This document shows, piece after piece, positions 31,741 through 43,309 of a stretch of 64,000 nucleotides of DNA. The notes under the pieces were generated by a model, which was given only the letters and a program-made list of their open reading frames with translations, was not told the DNA's origin and did no database searches. Each line of letters starts with the position of its first letter. Position 1 is the first letter of the stretch. Position numbers and translations under genes: made by a program. Source of the stretch: Aureobasidium sp. EXF-3400 (Eukaryota; Ascomycota; Dothideomycetes; Dothideales; Saccotheciaceae); assembly GCA_024195585.1 (NCBI GenBank), contig SWBL01000169.1, positions 1-64,000 on the forward strand, written 5' to 3'.

Positions 31741-33753
31741 TTAGTGGTAGAAGGGGTTGACAGGAGCGAGTCCAACAAGTCTGTTGTCCTCGTCAGGTCT
31801 GAGCATAGGCTCCTTGTACCACATGTGAGCGTCCTTGCTGAGCTTCTCGACCTCGGAGAACTCAAACTTCTCGCCATGCTTGTAGTTGGTCATGTCGTAG
31901 ACAGCGCGAGCGTACTCGGGAGCGACGTTGTAGATCTGAGCAAGGAACTTCTTCTGTATGACAGGGTAGTTGACATTGCTCATCATCTTGGCAGTGTTCG
32001 AGTGGAGGTTGGCACGAGCGCTATCGTTCATGACACGCTTGTATAGCTCGCGGACTTGGTCATACTCGCTGACCTTGCACTCATGGTAGTAGTGGCTCTT
32101 GCGGCTCACGACATTGTCCGAGACGTGGTATGGTGTCTCGGCCACGTCGGGACGGAACTTGTGTGAAAAGCTGTTGGGGTTGTACTGCTTGTTACCAGCG
32201 TGGTTGGCATCTACACGCATGGCACCATCGAAGTTGACCGAAGACACTGAGCGTGCCATGAATGGGCAGTTGGTGGGGACTTGGTGCAAGTTGACGCCGA
32301 TACGGTGGTACTGGGCATCACGGTAGAAGAACATGCGGAATTGCAACAGCGGGTCGGGCGAGTCCTCGATACCGGGTACCATGGAGCCAGGCGAGAAGGC
32401 AGCCTGCTCAACATCACGGTGGTAGTTCTCGGGGTTCTTGTTGAGGACCAGACGACCGTACTCTTGCATGGGGAACTGGTCACGAGGCCAGACCTTGGTG
32501 ACATCGAAGGGATCGAAGCCCAACTTGGAAGGGTCGGCATCCTCAGGCTGCATAACCTGTACATATGCGGTCCACTCCTTCTCTTCACCACGCTCCATGG
32601 CCTCCCACAGCTCTTGCTTGGAGTAATCAGGGTTCTCACCCGAAATACGGATGGCCTCGGGCTGGGTGAATTGCTTCTGACCGTGCTTGGCGAGGAAGTG
32701 GTACTTGATGTAGACGAATTTGCCTTGCTTGTTGACCCACTTGAACGTGTGGCAACCATAACCGTGGTTGTTGGTCCAGCCCTGAGGTGTGCCGTGGTCA
32801 CTGAAGAACATGACACCGGCATGGATGGACTCGGGAGTGTTGCCGAGAAGATCGAAGGTGGCATCGTAGTCGAGGAGGAAGTTGCGAGGGTTGCGTGCTT
32901 GGGAACGGATGACATCGGGGCCCTGGATGGGATCGCGGCAGAAGAAGACGGGGAAGTTCAGGCCAACAATATCGTAGTTGCCCTCCTTGGTGTAGAACTT
33001 GATGGCGAAACCACGAGGGTTGCGGGCCTCATCGGGGAACTCGCGACCAAGAGTGACAGTGGAGAAACGCATGAAGACGGGAGTCTTCTCGCCAACAGTG
33101 GACAAGAAGTCGGCCTTGGTCAAGTCCGAGACATCCTTGGTCACCTCGAAGTGACCAAAGGCACCACTACCGCAAGGGTGCACCATTCCTGTGTATATCA
33201 GATACGGCATTCTACTGGATGTAGGGCTGACTCACTCTCGAGGTTCTTGGAACGGTTGAAGTGTTGCTGTTTCTGCAAAAGGTGGACATCGCTGACAAGA
33301 GGAATGCCGCCAATGTTCTTGCTGTGTGCAGGATCTGGCAATGGGATACCTTCGTTGTTTGTGAAGTAGGCTAGTTTCAAGTCAATGTGGTGGTCTGAGA
33401 AGAGATGGTGGTGATAGGGGATCAGAAAGTCATGATTGATGTTTCGATGAAGCCTTCAGCCAAGCTGAACAACAATACAAGACAACATTCTGACCCCGAT
33501 CGGATTTCGGTCACTTACGTCCATCGTCCTCACGCTTTCCACCCTGGGTGTGACCAGAAACTTTGGCAATAATGTCGGCAGGACCCTCGTTGGTAGACAT
33601 AACATGCGAGATTCTGGGAGCACGAGCCTCGCCAGAGGTAGCTCCAGCGATGCCAGAAGCAATGGCTTCCAGCGGGTGCTGAAGAGGGTTCATCTGGTTG
33701 CTGTTGGAAGACATGATTGGGAGTTTGGAGGTAAGAGAGGAAGGAATGTCCAT
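31741..33753 (-). CDS. Monofunctional haem catalase
   Basis: Exons 33519-33753, 33236-33394 and 31741-33188 (613 aa). Introns are 124 and 47 nt. The core shows the distal His in MVHPCGSGAFG (H135), Asn in GLNFPVFF (N209), the NRSKNLE and RFSTV signatures, and the proximal haem Tyr in RMFFYRD (Y420). It lacks the C-terminal flavodoxin-like domain, so it is a small-subunit catalase. The C-terminus PVNPFYH shows no clear PTS1. A second ATG at 33714 would shorten the N-terminus by 13 residues. The enzyme disproportionates hydrogen peroxide, and the N-terminal extension of about 70 residues is longer than in yeast Cta1. Confidence 0.93.
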
Positions 33754-33900
33754 TTCGAAAGCAATGTCTAGGGATGCGGCTGGTGGTCACTTAAAGCTCG
33801 CAGCTCAAGCTTCACCCCCTCCCTCTTCTCAATTGAACGTGACGTTGACATTCAGTAGGCGGCTGCATTGTTTCCAAGGTGGGCTAGAGTAATTCGTGTC

Positions 33901-34191
33901 ATGACCACGTCAAAAACGTTACAGCAAGGTGAGGAGAAACATTGGCGCGCATTCGTGCAATGTCATGACGATTCTACAGCTCATGAACCGGCGGAGGAGT
34001 GGATGGAGCTCCAGCAGGAGACCAATCGGAGCTTCCACAGATTGGCTGATCGCCTGAGTGGGGCTCAACTAAGCTCTTCTCAGCGGTTAAGAGCCTCAGA
34101 TCTGTCGATGCGTTACAAAAGTGCCATGTGGAAAGTGCATGGTTTCCCGGGAAGTGTGCAGGCGTGTCAGTCGGTGCGTCTGTTTTGTTAA
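33901..34191 (+). CDS. Doubtful 96-aa ORF upstream of the catalase gene
   Basis: ATG-started frame, 96 codons, Gln/Ser/Glu-rich and hydrophilic (EEWMELQQETNRSFHRLADR), divergent from the catalase gene. It looks coding by composition, but there is no domain and no splice evidence. An overlapping frame (34128-34355, GTG start) encodes a hydrophobic stretch that could be a following exon. Confidence 0.25.
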   Translation: MTTSKTLQQGEEKHWRAFVQCHDDSTAHEPAEEWMELQQETNRSFHRLADRLSGAQLSSSQRLRASDLSMRYKSAMWKVHGFPGSVQACQSVRLFC

Positions 34192-36584
34192 TCTGTGTCC
34201 TCGGTTGCTGTGAAGCCTGCGCGTTCTCACGGCAATCGCCTTTCGCGGTTTGCGCTGTTGCAGGTTGCATATCACCTTGGTGGACCGCGTTGTTGCCGGG
34301 AGCCTCTTGCGGTAATCCCCGCAGAATGATTAGGAGTCGTCTCCGAAGGAGATAACTCCTGCCAATCACATGCCTCTAGCCATGTAACCGTGTACCCAAA
34401 TGCGCCTTGTACCGCGCTTGTTTCGTGTTTCATTCAGGCAAGAGCTGTACGTGCAGTAAAAACAGTCTTTCTGAATAGCTCAGCGCCTGGGGGAAGTCGA
34501 GTCTCTCCATGCGTACAACTACAAAACCAGATTGGCCAACCAAGGATCTGCACGATTGCCATCGCCTGCTCGGCTGTCGTACTCGGCTACTTGTGACGCT
34601 TAAACGAGCGTGCAATTTACTGCTGGGCGGCTTTTACCGCGATACTATGGCCTTGACTACCGGTAGGACATCAGCTCAACCAGCAATCATAAAATCAACT
34701 CTGGTGCCTTGATTTACGCAAAACCCGGCCGAGAAGATGGCGATGAAGGCGATGAGCCGTGGCCGGAGGTGTGTCCGCCAATTGAACTTCATCAACACCC
34801 TTTCTGCAGCCAACCTTCGTCACGTCAAATGCTTGGTAGTGCCAAAGTCTTGGGGAGTAGCTCACTGAACATCCGTATCGCATTCAGGTTAATAAACCAC
34901 TGTGATCGCTTTCCGTTTCGCACACAGCTCGACGCAGGAGCTTTCCCGATTTCCGCTTTGCACTCTCTGGTCTAGTTTGTTCCTGACAGTTCTCGCCAGC
35001 AATACCTTATGAACACTTACAGCGACCTCCGGATGACCTTCTGAATGACAGCAACAGACACATAACATTATTCTCGTGGATGCAGCATGTGTATTCCTGG
35101 TCGTCGCACACGTCGTGTCTATATCGAGGACTTCCAGTCAATATTCGACAGCCCTGATCTCAGACGGTCTCTGTTCCAACTTATCTGAGGGCTGTAAGCA
35201 CGGCATGAGAAGCCTCCTGGACCTCTACCCAGAACGCGCATTCTAAGCTTATTCGAAATCGTCATGTGTTCATCAGTATACTGTTACTGCAAGCGCAGTG
35301 GTCGAGATAAAGCTCTTTTCCCACCACAGGAGTATCGGCTTCAACAGGAAAATCCTAGGCTGCAGAAGAATTCCAGGAGTCATTAAGATGCTGCCTGCAT
35401 GTTGTGTAAGTCTGGATCTGGTAAGGCTGACCTTCAAAAATATACGGACATGTGACAACATGGAGAGACAGCATTTCTTTTCATGGAAGGTGCCGAGCCG
35501 TAAAGTTTTGTACAAATCCTTTGTCGCATGTGCCATGCGGGCATTACTGTATCTTCCGAGTAACAAGTACGCTCAGGATGATATTGGAGTATTTTCGTTG
35601 CAGCTACCACATCGGGACAGGAAGCTGAAGTCTAGCCTGTGGAGACAGTACGCGGACAGAGCGACATTCGTGCACCGTTTTGATGGACTAACAAGTCCTC
35701 AGAAAACCATGAACCTAAGTTGAGAGGAATTGTCAAAGACGCGTCGATCATTGTCTGACTAATACCCTATCGGAACTTTCGCGGATGGCTGCAGCTGTAT
35801 TGCACGGCATATATGCATGTGCATGCTCTACTGGAAGAGCCTCATGTTCTCGGTCGGCTACTCGAAACTGGGTCAACTCCTTGTTGCCTTATCGGTTGTC
35901 GCCTTACAGAATTTCGGACGATAACCATAAGGCATTCTCAGTGGCTATCGCTCGCAGAAACACGTCGGAATCATATTCGTCACTGGGTTTCTACGAGTAC
36001 AAGATAATTGGTAAATCCCGTCTCGTTGTCTGGATGCACATATGGTCAGCACTGGTAAGCTGACAACCAACCAAAGTCGGGGGTGGTAAAGTTCAAAAAG
36101 TCCGAACGCCCGAACGGACGAACACTGAACTCAAACTTGGATGTATCATCAGTAAATACTAACCAAAGTCACTCTGACTAAACAAGTGCTTCTAGAGTAG
36201 TTGTTCTTGCTACATGTCCCGAAAACGCGTTCATATTTCGAGTGCTGTGGCACCGGTTCGAAAGTGGCTTTCTAAATTTACGCCTGTACTTATGACTTTG
36301 TCGCCAGCCTACTCATCATACACTTGTATGGCACACGCGTAGTACATGATGATATACGCATACTCAGGTTCAGGACAGTAAGTTTCTTTGCCGAAATAAC
36401 CGTCCTTCCGACATAGCAGTCTTTATAAGTAGCGAGACCACTCTCATATCAGGCGAGTATTGAATCAGCAACTTCTAACTTGGACATTCTAACGATATCA
36501 CGAACTATACGCTTACTGACCACTCTCATTCGAAATCTTCTATCAGTTTATCAATTTATCCCTTTCTCAATATATCATCACAAC
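34192..36584. other. Long gene-poor stretch
   Basis: About 2.4 kb with no supported gene. The longest plus frame (35298-35723, 141 codons) begins with GTG and is overlapped by a 97-codon minus frame. Near 36092-36130 there is a short repeated CGAACG-type run. TATAAGT at 36424 lies about 155 bp before the peroxidase ATG and is a candidate TATA element. Confidence 0.45.
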
Positions 36585-37733
36585 ATGTTTGGCAAGACTT
36601 TCGCTCTTTTGGCCTTGACGGCTCTTGCAGAAGCATCTGGCAATTGTCCAGCGATATGGTCGACCATCGCCTCAGATCTTTCCCAGTCCTTCATCGGCCC
36701 CAATGGATGCACCGATCTCGCACGAGGTGCCATCCGGTTTGTTTTCCATGACTCTGGTATGGAGAATCACCAAAGACTCTTGACACATAGCATGTACTGA
36801 TACCTTCCTACAGGCTCGTACTCATCAAAAACGCCAGCCTATGCGCCTGCCACTGGGGGTGCAGACGGATCCCTTCTCCTAAGCTCTGTGGAAATCGGGC
36901 GTGACGAAAACAATGGACTCCAGCAGTATTACGGATTTCTGCGTGGCAAATACAATCAGTACAAGTCTCAGGTTGGTGCTGCAGACTTGGTTCAGTTCGC
37001 TGCAAGTGTAGCAATAGTCAGCTGTCCAGGAGGACCGAAAGTCCAGACTGTAGGCCGAAACATGATTTCTGAGTATTGGGGAAAAGACTAATCGAATTTG
37101 CAGGTCGTCGGTCGCAAGGATACCAGCACTCCAGCACCCGATAACCTCCTGCCGAAGGCATTTGGTCCGGGTGCTGCTCAACAAGTGCTGATTCAGCTAT
37201 TCGAGGACAAGGGCATCAGTCAGCCTGAGCTTGCTGCTCTTATCGGTGCTCACACTTCATCCAAAGCGACAGCTCAAGAAGCAGATGGTATTCCATTCAA
37301 TGGTAAGTGCAAGACTACTTTGAAGACGAAGAGAAATAGACTAACAGTCCTGAAACAGGTCCTCAGGACTCTACACCAGAAAAGTGGGATGTGACATACT
37401 ACTCCCAGACAGACAGCCATCCCAAAGGCGTCTACAGCTTCGAGTCCGATATCAATCTCTCAAACCCCAACTCAACCGTCGGACAAGTATTCCAGGGTTT
37501 TGTCAACAGTCAGAGTGAGTCTCAATCATGAAAGTTTACATAAGATGCTTTGTGACTGACAGTATCAAACAGGCAAGTGGAATGCAGCTTTTGCACCTGC
37601 GATGGCTCATCTTAGCGTCCTCGGTATTCCTCAGGCGGACCAGGCTAAATTCATTGATTGCACAAGTGCAGTCCCATCTGGTTCCAATGTAAGGCTTGTG
37701 CGTGCGGCTCCCATCAACGATAGAATTAGATAA
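36585..37733 (+). CDS. Secreted class II-type haem peroxidase
   Basis: Five exons (36585-36756, 36814-37049, 37104-37302, 37359-37514, 37573-37733) give 307 aa. A signal peptide (about 1-18) precedes the distal site IRFVFHDSG (R51, H55, D56) and the proximal site ALIGAHTS (H186). This is the plant-type/fungal class II fold. By alignment with manganese peroxidase the Mn ligands are replaced (Glu35 to Asp, Glu39 to Gly, Asp179 to Thr) and the LiP radical Trp position is Ala. Only about four Cys are present in the mature chain. A generic or ascomycete hybrid-type extracellular peroxidase is the best reading. The last exon could be spliced again at GTAAGG (37689), which would change the C-terminus. 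Confidence 0.86.
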
Positions 37734-38052
37734 GGGCATGTCGGATAGAAGCGGCATCAGGTCGGTATCATTGGCACACTAGATGGTTTCGTTTGCTTTG
37801 CCATTTCATCTCGTCTTCAAGGGAGGAGTTATTCAAGCGCTTGCAAATTTTGAGGTTTTCGGTTTTGGTTGGTCAAGCGGTGGAAGCAAATGCGACCGAA
37901 GGCGGGAAAGTGCGACTGTTTGCTGGTCCAATACGGTCGCACTGACCAAAGCTATCGAAATCTACAATGCTGTTCAAATTGAATATTGATGGTCAAGAGA
38001 CAAGTTCCTAGAAACAAATGAATTTGAATGAGAATCTCTATAAACTACTCCC
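37734..38052. other. Convergent 3' flanks
   Basis: 3' region between the peroxidase gene (+) and the Thr/Lys-rich secreted protein gene (-). A 68-codon plus frame (37783-37989) is not supported as a gene. Confidence 0.5.
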
Positions 38053-38400
38053 TTATTTCTTCGAGCTGGTAGTGGCACGCTTTGTACTCGATGTTGACTT
38101 TTGCAGACTGGTAGTTGTTGGTTTCTTCGTGGTTGACACAGGCTTTGTTGATGTGGTCACAGGCTTCTTTGTGCTTGTGACCACAGTAGGCTTCTTCGTG
38201 CTAGTCGATGTGACCTTCTTGGTACTAGTCGTTGACGGTTTCTTAGTGCTGGTTGTTGTTGGCTTCTTGGAACTGGTTGTCGATGGCTTCTTAGTGCTTG
38301 TCGTAGTTGGTTTCTTGCTAGTGGTCGAGACTGGCTTGTTGGCTGTCGTTGGCTTGGCCATGGTTGTGGAAACTTTCTTGGAAGTCGTGGTGACCTTCTT
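38053..38400 (-). repeat. Thr/Lys/Pro-coding tandem repeats
   Basis: Irregular repeats of about 21-30 bp encoding TTSTKKP and PSTTSKK units at the C-terminus of the secreted cysteine-module protein. Two other minus-strand frames are also partly open and give shadow ORFs. Confidence 0.85.
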
Positions 38401-38999
38401 AGAAGTTGTGGTGGCAGGCTTTGTAATGGCACACTTGCAAAGACTGGTCAGAGCAGATGCAGTATACTGCTTGAATGGCGATGTAGTCCTTGGGCTGCAT
38501 ATGATGTTAGTCAGGGATCGACAGTCTGGTTATGGTAAACGTACGAGGCGGTATAGAAGGTACAGAAACGCCAGGGCTGCGTGAACTGTTTGCTGACTTC
38601 AGAGCTACATGAAGAGGCGGTTCGAGCAACGGCTTCTGCTCTTTCCTCGACGTGTGATCGCTTGCGCTTGCGTCTGCATTTAGCGCCCGTCGCTACTGGC
38701 GAAATGCATTTGCAGAGAGTGTCGACCTGAGTAGCGCTGAACTCCATGAATGGCGACTGAGTGCGTACTCTTCTCGGACTGTCAGCTTTCTGGTCCAGAG
38801 ACGATCATGGCAGTGATCCTTACTCTTGCTGCCACCATTGACAGAAGTACATGGCGTCCGGAGTCGTGCGTTTGACAGTGGCGATATCTTTTGCAGAGCA
38901 TGTTGCAGCTGCGCGTTCGACCACAAGCGGAGAGGACGATACGCTGATAAACTGCGTTAGGAAACAGAAGAGGAATGGTAATAGTGGATGGGCGAACAT
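38053..38999 (-). CDS. Secreted protein: duplicated Cys module plus Thr/Lys tail
   Basis: Exons 38824-38999, 38545-38778 and 38053-38494 give 283 aa. After a signal peptide (about 1-23) come two related modules of roughly 50 residues. Each runs Cys-Ser, then FC near an aromatic, then Pro-Arg, SPF and LCKC (LCKCI in the first, LCKCA in the second). A Lys/Arg-rich linker separates them. The last about 120 residues are tandem TTSTKKP-like repeats, likely O-mannosylated. Both introns are phase 2 and fall at the same place, just before Pro-Arg, in each module. No known domain is recognised. A wall-associated or secreted structural/effector-like role is inference. Confidence 0.8.
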
Positions 39000-39057
39000 C
39001 TTGGCGACGATGAGATTGGAAAGAACACCCTTGAGAATTGTGCGATGCACCTACAAC

Positions 39058-39379
39058 TTATATTATCTCAAAATTTCCAAGGCAAGCGGCATATCGTTCG
39101 CTCTTTCGACATCCAGCTGAAAGAATATGCAGGCCTGTTGGGATGACAAGGCGACCTAGGGTGCCGGTTCCTGCATGAGTCTCAAGTACATCAACGGCTC
39201 TCGAATGTGATGCCATGTGCCATGGAATTAAACGTTTTTTGCTGTACACGATAGGTAGTGATCTGACTGTATCGTGAGACTTCCGAGTCGACGCCAGATC
39301 TGGCTTGTTGATATGAGACCCAGCTAGCTACGGTGAGAAAACATGTGAGTGCTATAGGCAGGGATAGCTGGAGCGGCAT
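39058..39379 (-). CDS. Putative small secreted protein
   Basis: An ATG at 39379 opens a 62-codon frame (to 39191) that begins with a convincing signal peptide (LQLSLPIALTCFLTVASW). A possible intron (GTGTAC after a Tyr codon, CAG at about 39170) would join it in phase 1 to a second open segment ending at 39058, giving about 80 aa. No branch site stands out. It lies directly upstream of another secreted-protein gene on the same strand. No homology is recognised. Confidence 0.28.
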
Positions 39380-39709
39380 AACGGTATGAATCTATTTCAA
39401 CGGTGGTGGAAATATGTCTCGGAAACGTCTTGAAGCATTCGAAGATTTGTATTGATATTCGAGGGTGACCCGGGCTTGGTATTGATTTGTACCACTTGCA
39501 AGTATGTCGCATGTGCCTAGCTGCGCGGGAGATGCAAGAAAGGGAAAGGAAGGTGGAGGTGGAAGCTAGGGAAGATTCGCTGATGCGTTTGCATTGAGTG
39601 CAATGCTCGAGAAGGAGTGGGCGTCCGCAGCCGGTACAAGCACCCTTACCCAGCAGACAAACTGCTCGAATTCATTTATCGTCTCTTGATTCGCCACAAC
39701 CATTGCAAG
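39380..39709. other. Promoter of the Zn2Cys6 gene with an uORF
   Basis: An ATG at 39603 in a different frame starts a short uORF that ends before or near the main start. This is a plausible translational brake. Nothing else is recognised. Confidence 0.4.
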
Positions 39710-41603
39710 ATGCCAAATGACAGAGGTAGATGTCTGTCTTGTCGAACCCTACATGCCAGATGTACAATTAGTCCGGGCCAAGACGTATGTTCGCGGTGCC
39801 GCACGCTGGGAAGGTCGCGGTGCATCTTCGACCAAGTGCGGTTCAGATCTTGCAAGACCACAACTATAGCTGCCCAGCGTACCGACTTCGTGTATCGTCC
39901 TTCGCAACCATGGGTTCCAACGAATCTGAAACTAACTTTTGTCTCCGAGACTGGCGACGGTCTAGAGAACATTGTCAAGACAATCAATGACGAGTCAACC
40001 AGCAGCGATCAACTTTCCAAATCTCTTGACAACAAGGATACTAGCCCATCTGAAACCGCAGATCCAGTGAACGCAACATCGGACTCTGCTTGGGCAGAAC
40101 CTCTACATACTGCCATAGAGCTTCTCAATCGGCAACATGATGGCCCGCCGGAAATACACAATTCCCCCGAGCAGACCATGCCTTCTACACTGATATCGCC
40201 ATCACCCACCCTATCATTGCCTACGACGTTACCCACAGAATATTCTCCGGCTTGCTCGAGTATACCACCTCTCGGAAGCCTGGACGATAGTTCTCGTCCT
40301 CACACCTCCTGTGGTACACATATTCCAACGTCTCCGGTTCAGACCCTTACGCATCGCGAAGCAACTCTCATCCATTATTTCATATCTGTGATATCACCCT
40401 GGGTAAGACAGACCACGATATTGATATCAGGTAACAATGAACTGATAGCACAATTAGCTTGACGTCTTGCAAGACGTACCACGATTTGCCCAAGAAGTAC
40501 CTGTGAGGGCCATGAAGTCTCCCATGCTGCTTTATTCAATACTGGCGGCATCATCTCGACATCAATCTCTTGGGAACAACGACTGGCAAGAAGCCTCGGA
40601 TTATCTTGGAAAATGTTTGAAACTGGTCATCCAAGCCCTTTCGCATCCGGAAGATAGCCACAGCGATAATCTCCTGGTGACCATTGTCTGCTTGAGACTC
40701 TACGAGTTATTCAGTCATGAGACATTCAGCGCCCTCCACCTGGACGGGATTGCCTGCCTTTCGAGCGCGATGCCCAAGTTCTTGCAGTCAGGAGGATTGG
40801 GAGAGGCGGCCGCTTGGATAGCTTTTCGACATGACCTTTTCATTGCGATGGTAAGCAAACAGGCTCCTAAATTCCGGATCGAGGATTTCGATTGTTCGGA
40901 TTGTTTCCAGAAGCGTCCAGATCCTGGTGCAACTGCTTATGCGATCATCCTGATATGGGCAAGATTGCTGCGGCATTTGTATTCGACAGACGGGGATGGC
41001 CTTTCCACCACTTGGCAAGGTTTCGAAGATGCTGTTAGGAATTGGTACGAAGAAAAGGGGTTCCAGCCTCTGTTCCAACAAGATGCAAACATGGATCCCG
41101 ATCAACCGTTTCCGATTATCAGTATGATCAATGCACCACAAGGTACGAATTCTCTCAAAAACTTGGAACGAACAGCAGTTTTGACCTCTTGAAAAGTGAT
41201 TGCCCTCGAATTTTACCACATCTGCCAAGTATACCTCTACTTGAACAGACCACTCCACTCAGAACCAACTCTACGAGAAGACCGGAATAATGCTGCTATC
41301 AACTCAATATGCTCCATCATCGGTCTCGCCCGCTCAAACGCTTGGGTGGAAGACGCCAACTTCCCTGCTTGCCACATCTTGATCACATGTAAGAGAATGA
41401 CAACTCAGCTCTCAAGCCCCTCATACAAGTACAAGAAACGATGCTGACACGAGCAAGGCGGACATCACATTACAGACCCGTCACAGCGCGATCACGCTCT
41501 CCGATTCGTGGATTACGTTAGCGAACACTTTGGATATCGCACCGATAGGATAGCGGGTGCACTGAAGCAAAAATGGGCCGCATACGATGCCGCAAAGGAC
41601 TGA
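39710..41603 (+). CDS. Zn2Cys6 fungal transcription factor
   Basis: Exons 39710-40402, 40458-41142, 41197-41388 and 41458-41603 give 571 aa with consistent phases. The zinc cluster lies at the extreme N-terminus: C8-X2-C11-X6-C18-X8-C27-X2-C30-X7-C38. It is basic but lacks the usual Lys run. A Ser/Pro/Thr-rich linker follows (about 60-215), then a helical middle-homology-like region (SILAASSRHQS, LRLYELFSHE) typical of fungal-specific regulators. The target pathway is unknown. The upstream in-frame extension starts with GTG, so the ATG at 39710 is used. The last intron (69 nt) is the longest of the three. Confidence 0.88.
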
Positions 41604-42493
41604 AGCAGAACAAGACGCCGTCCTACCATCCCACTCTCAGCTTGAATTTCGCCATGGCCAACAGGACACGCAAACCGCGCATTTGCAGTCTTGCCTCCCA
41701 AAAACACTCCGTCCTTCGATCTTTCTCTTGCCAAACACGAGTGGCACTCATATATCAAGCACAGTCGAGACAAATAAGAACTGGCCATCGAACCAAAACA
41801 AATATTAAAGGCTCATCTGCAGCAAATCGAAGAATCTGCATAGCATAGAGTTTATCCCACCAGATCAAAGCCGCCATAAATTCAAGCCCTTTGAAAGGAT
41901 GGGTGCTCACAAGATAGATGAAGAAAGAGACCCAAAAAGGTTATTCAGGGCTCTTACTCACCATGGCACTCTTCATCTCAGAGGGACTTAAGGTTGTAGA
42001 AAAGCAGATTGGTGTTGAGATATCACGGAGCACTGAGGCATGAGCAAGTGCGACGATGGGGAAACAGATGCCTCGGAACATCTGGTTGGCATGTCCCACT
42101 CAAATTTTCGATCATCATCCAGCAATGAAATTTGTCACCATGTACGCTCGATACGGAAAGAGAACAGTCTGGTATAAAAGCTGGTCACAAAAATATGAAT
42201 ATTCCTATTTCGTCATATGCCTTTCTTTATTGGCAGAGATTGTTCTCGATAGAGTAAGCAGAAGTATAATGCAAAGTCAAAGCCTCTGCTTTGAAAAAGA
42301 CGAAGCTTTAGATAAAAGCATCCGAAAGAAGTGGCAGCAATCAAATGCCCAAAAGATGGCAGCAAAATCAAAATCATCTTCCTTCCCTCATATATCTTTG
42401 CCATTCTTGCTCCTTCCTGTCCCAAATCTCGAATGCTCCTGGATGCTGGAAGAAAAAATCGCCCGTCACTTTCGCCTCTCCCTTCAATAGCCC
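41604..42493. other. Convergent intergenic region
   Basis: Between the Zn2Cys6 gene (+) and the His-rich protein gene (-). A 144-codon plus frame (42056-42490) overlaps the far end but has no domain and no clean ATG start. No gene is called. Confidence 0.5.
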
Positions 42494-43309
42494 TCAGTCA
42501 GCAAATCTGAAATCCCTGACCTTATCTCCAGGCATCTTGACCAGAAATCTTCTTTTAGTGAGCTCACGCACTTCTTCAACAAGTACATCGACGAGTTCAG
42601 AGTCCTCGCTACCGCCTTCATGATCCTTTGACTTACTGCTCTTCTTGCTGTGGTGAGAGCTCTTGCTGTGATGGCTGACGTGCGAGGCAGGATACCTCTG
42701 AGCAACCATCTTGGAGGCTCCAGAAGCAACGGACCTGGCGGGTGGAGGTGAGCCCACCTTCACCAGAGCCATCTCTTTGTTCTGTGTCATCTCGAATGGA
42801 GGGATTTCGGCCATGGGGGCGATTGGAGCAAACTCAGGAAAGTCGGGCATTCTGGAGAAGCCAGGTGGTGGTGGGATGCCGGCAGGGATGTGGAAGATGT
42901 TCTTGGTCTGGCGATGGCTGTGGTGAGAGTGGTGGGAAGCATGAGATGCAGGTGGTTTGACGGAAGGTGCTTTCTTTGATCCATGCTTGCTGGAAGCATG
43001 AGCAGCAGAGGGCGCCTTTGGAGGCAGGTTTTCATCTTCTCCTTCTTCGATCACTGTGACAATCAAGGCCTCCCTCTCATGTCTCGAGACCTCAGTGACG
43101 CCTCCACGCTTTGATCCAGCCTGTGAGGCTGCCTTTGGAGGAGCTTGCGATCGGGCTACTGTGTCGGGTTTTGCAGGTGGTCTTGCACTTTGGCGTGCCG
43201 TGGGGGCAGTTGTTACCGACTTGACAACATGCTGAGTGTGCTTCTGAGAGTCCACGATGTGCTCATGCAAACGGAGATTCTCCACACTGAGGTCGTGGGA
43301 GCCTGGCAT
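42494..43309 (-). CDS. Disordered His/Ser/Pro-rich hypothetical protein
   Basis: Uninterrupted ATG-started frame, 271 aa. Composition is low-complexity: Ala/Pro/Lys in the first 110 residues, a His cluster (ASHASHHSHHSHR) near the middle, a Pro-rich patch (PAGIPPPPGF, then PDFPEFAPIAPM), a second His/Ser/Lys cluster (SHHSKSSHHSKK), and a folded-looking acidic/basic end (DVLVEEVRELTKRRF). No domain or signal peptide is recognised. His clusters could bind metal, which is a guess. A coding gene is likely because the frame is long and free of antisense competitors of similar quality. Confidence 0.6.
   Translation of the reverse strand: MPGSHDLSVENLRLHEHIVDSQKHTQHVVKSVTTAPTARQSARPPAKPDTVARSQAPPKAASQAGSKRGGVTEVSRHEREALIVTVIEEGEDENLPPKAPSAAHASSKHGSKKAPSVKPPASHASHHSHHSHRQTKNIFHIPAGIPPPPGFSRMPDFPEFAPIAPMAEIPPFEMTQNKEMALVKVGSPPPARSVASGASKMVAQRYPASHVSHHSKSSHHSKKSSKSKDHEGGSEDSELVDVLVEEVRELTKRRFLVKMPGDKVRDFRFAD

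Noticed and set aside
32281..33369. 362-codon plus-strand ORF antisense to catalase
   Set aside because: Shadow of the catalase reading frame. It is hydrophobic Val/Leu/Gly-rich without a domain, while the minus strand carries all catalase motifs.
11426..33753. Secondary-metabolite gene cluster (MFS, cupin, AsaB-like oxygenase)
   Set aside because: No polyketide, peptide or terpene backbone enzyme, and housekeeping genes intervene. The genes are far apart.
35298..35723. 141-codon plus ORF in the long gap before the peroxidase gene
   Set aside because: GTG start, overlapped by a minus frame, nothing recognisable.
42056..42490. 144-codon plus ORF in the 3' region of the His-rich gene
   Set aside because: No clean start or domain, convergent UTR sequence.
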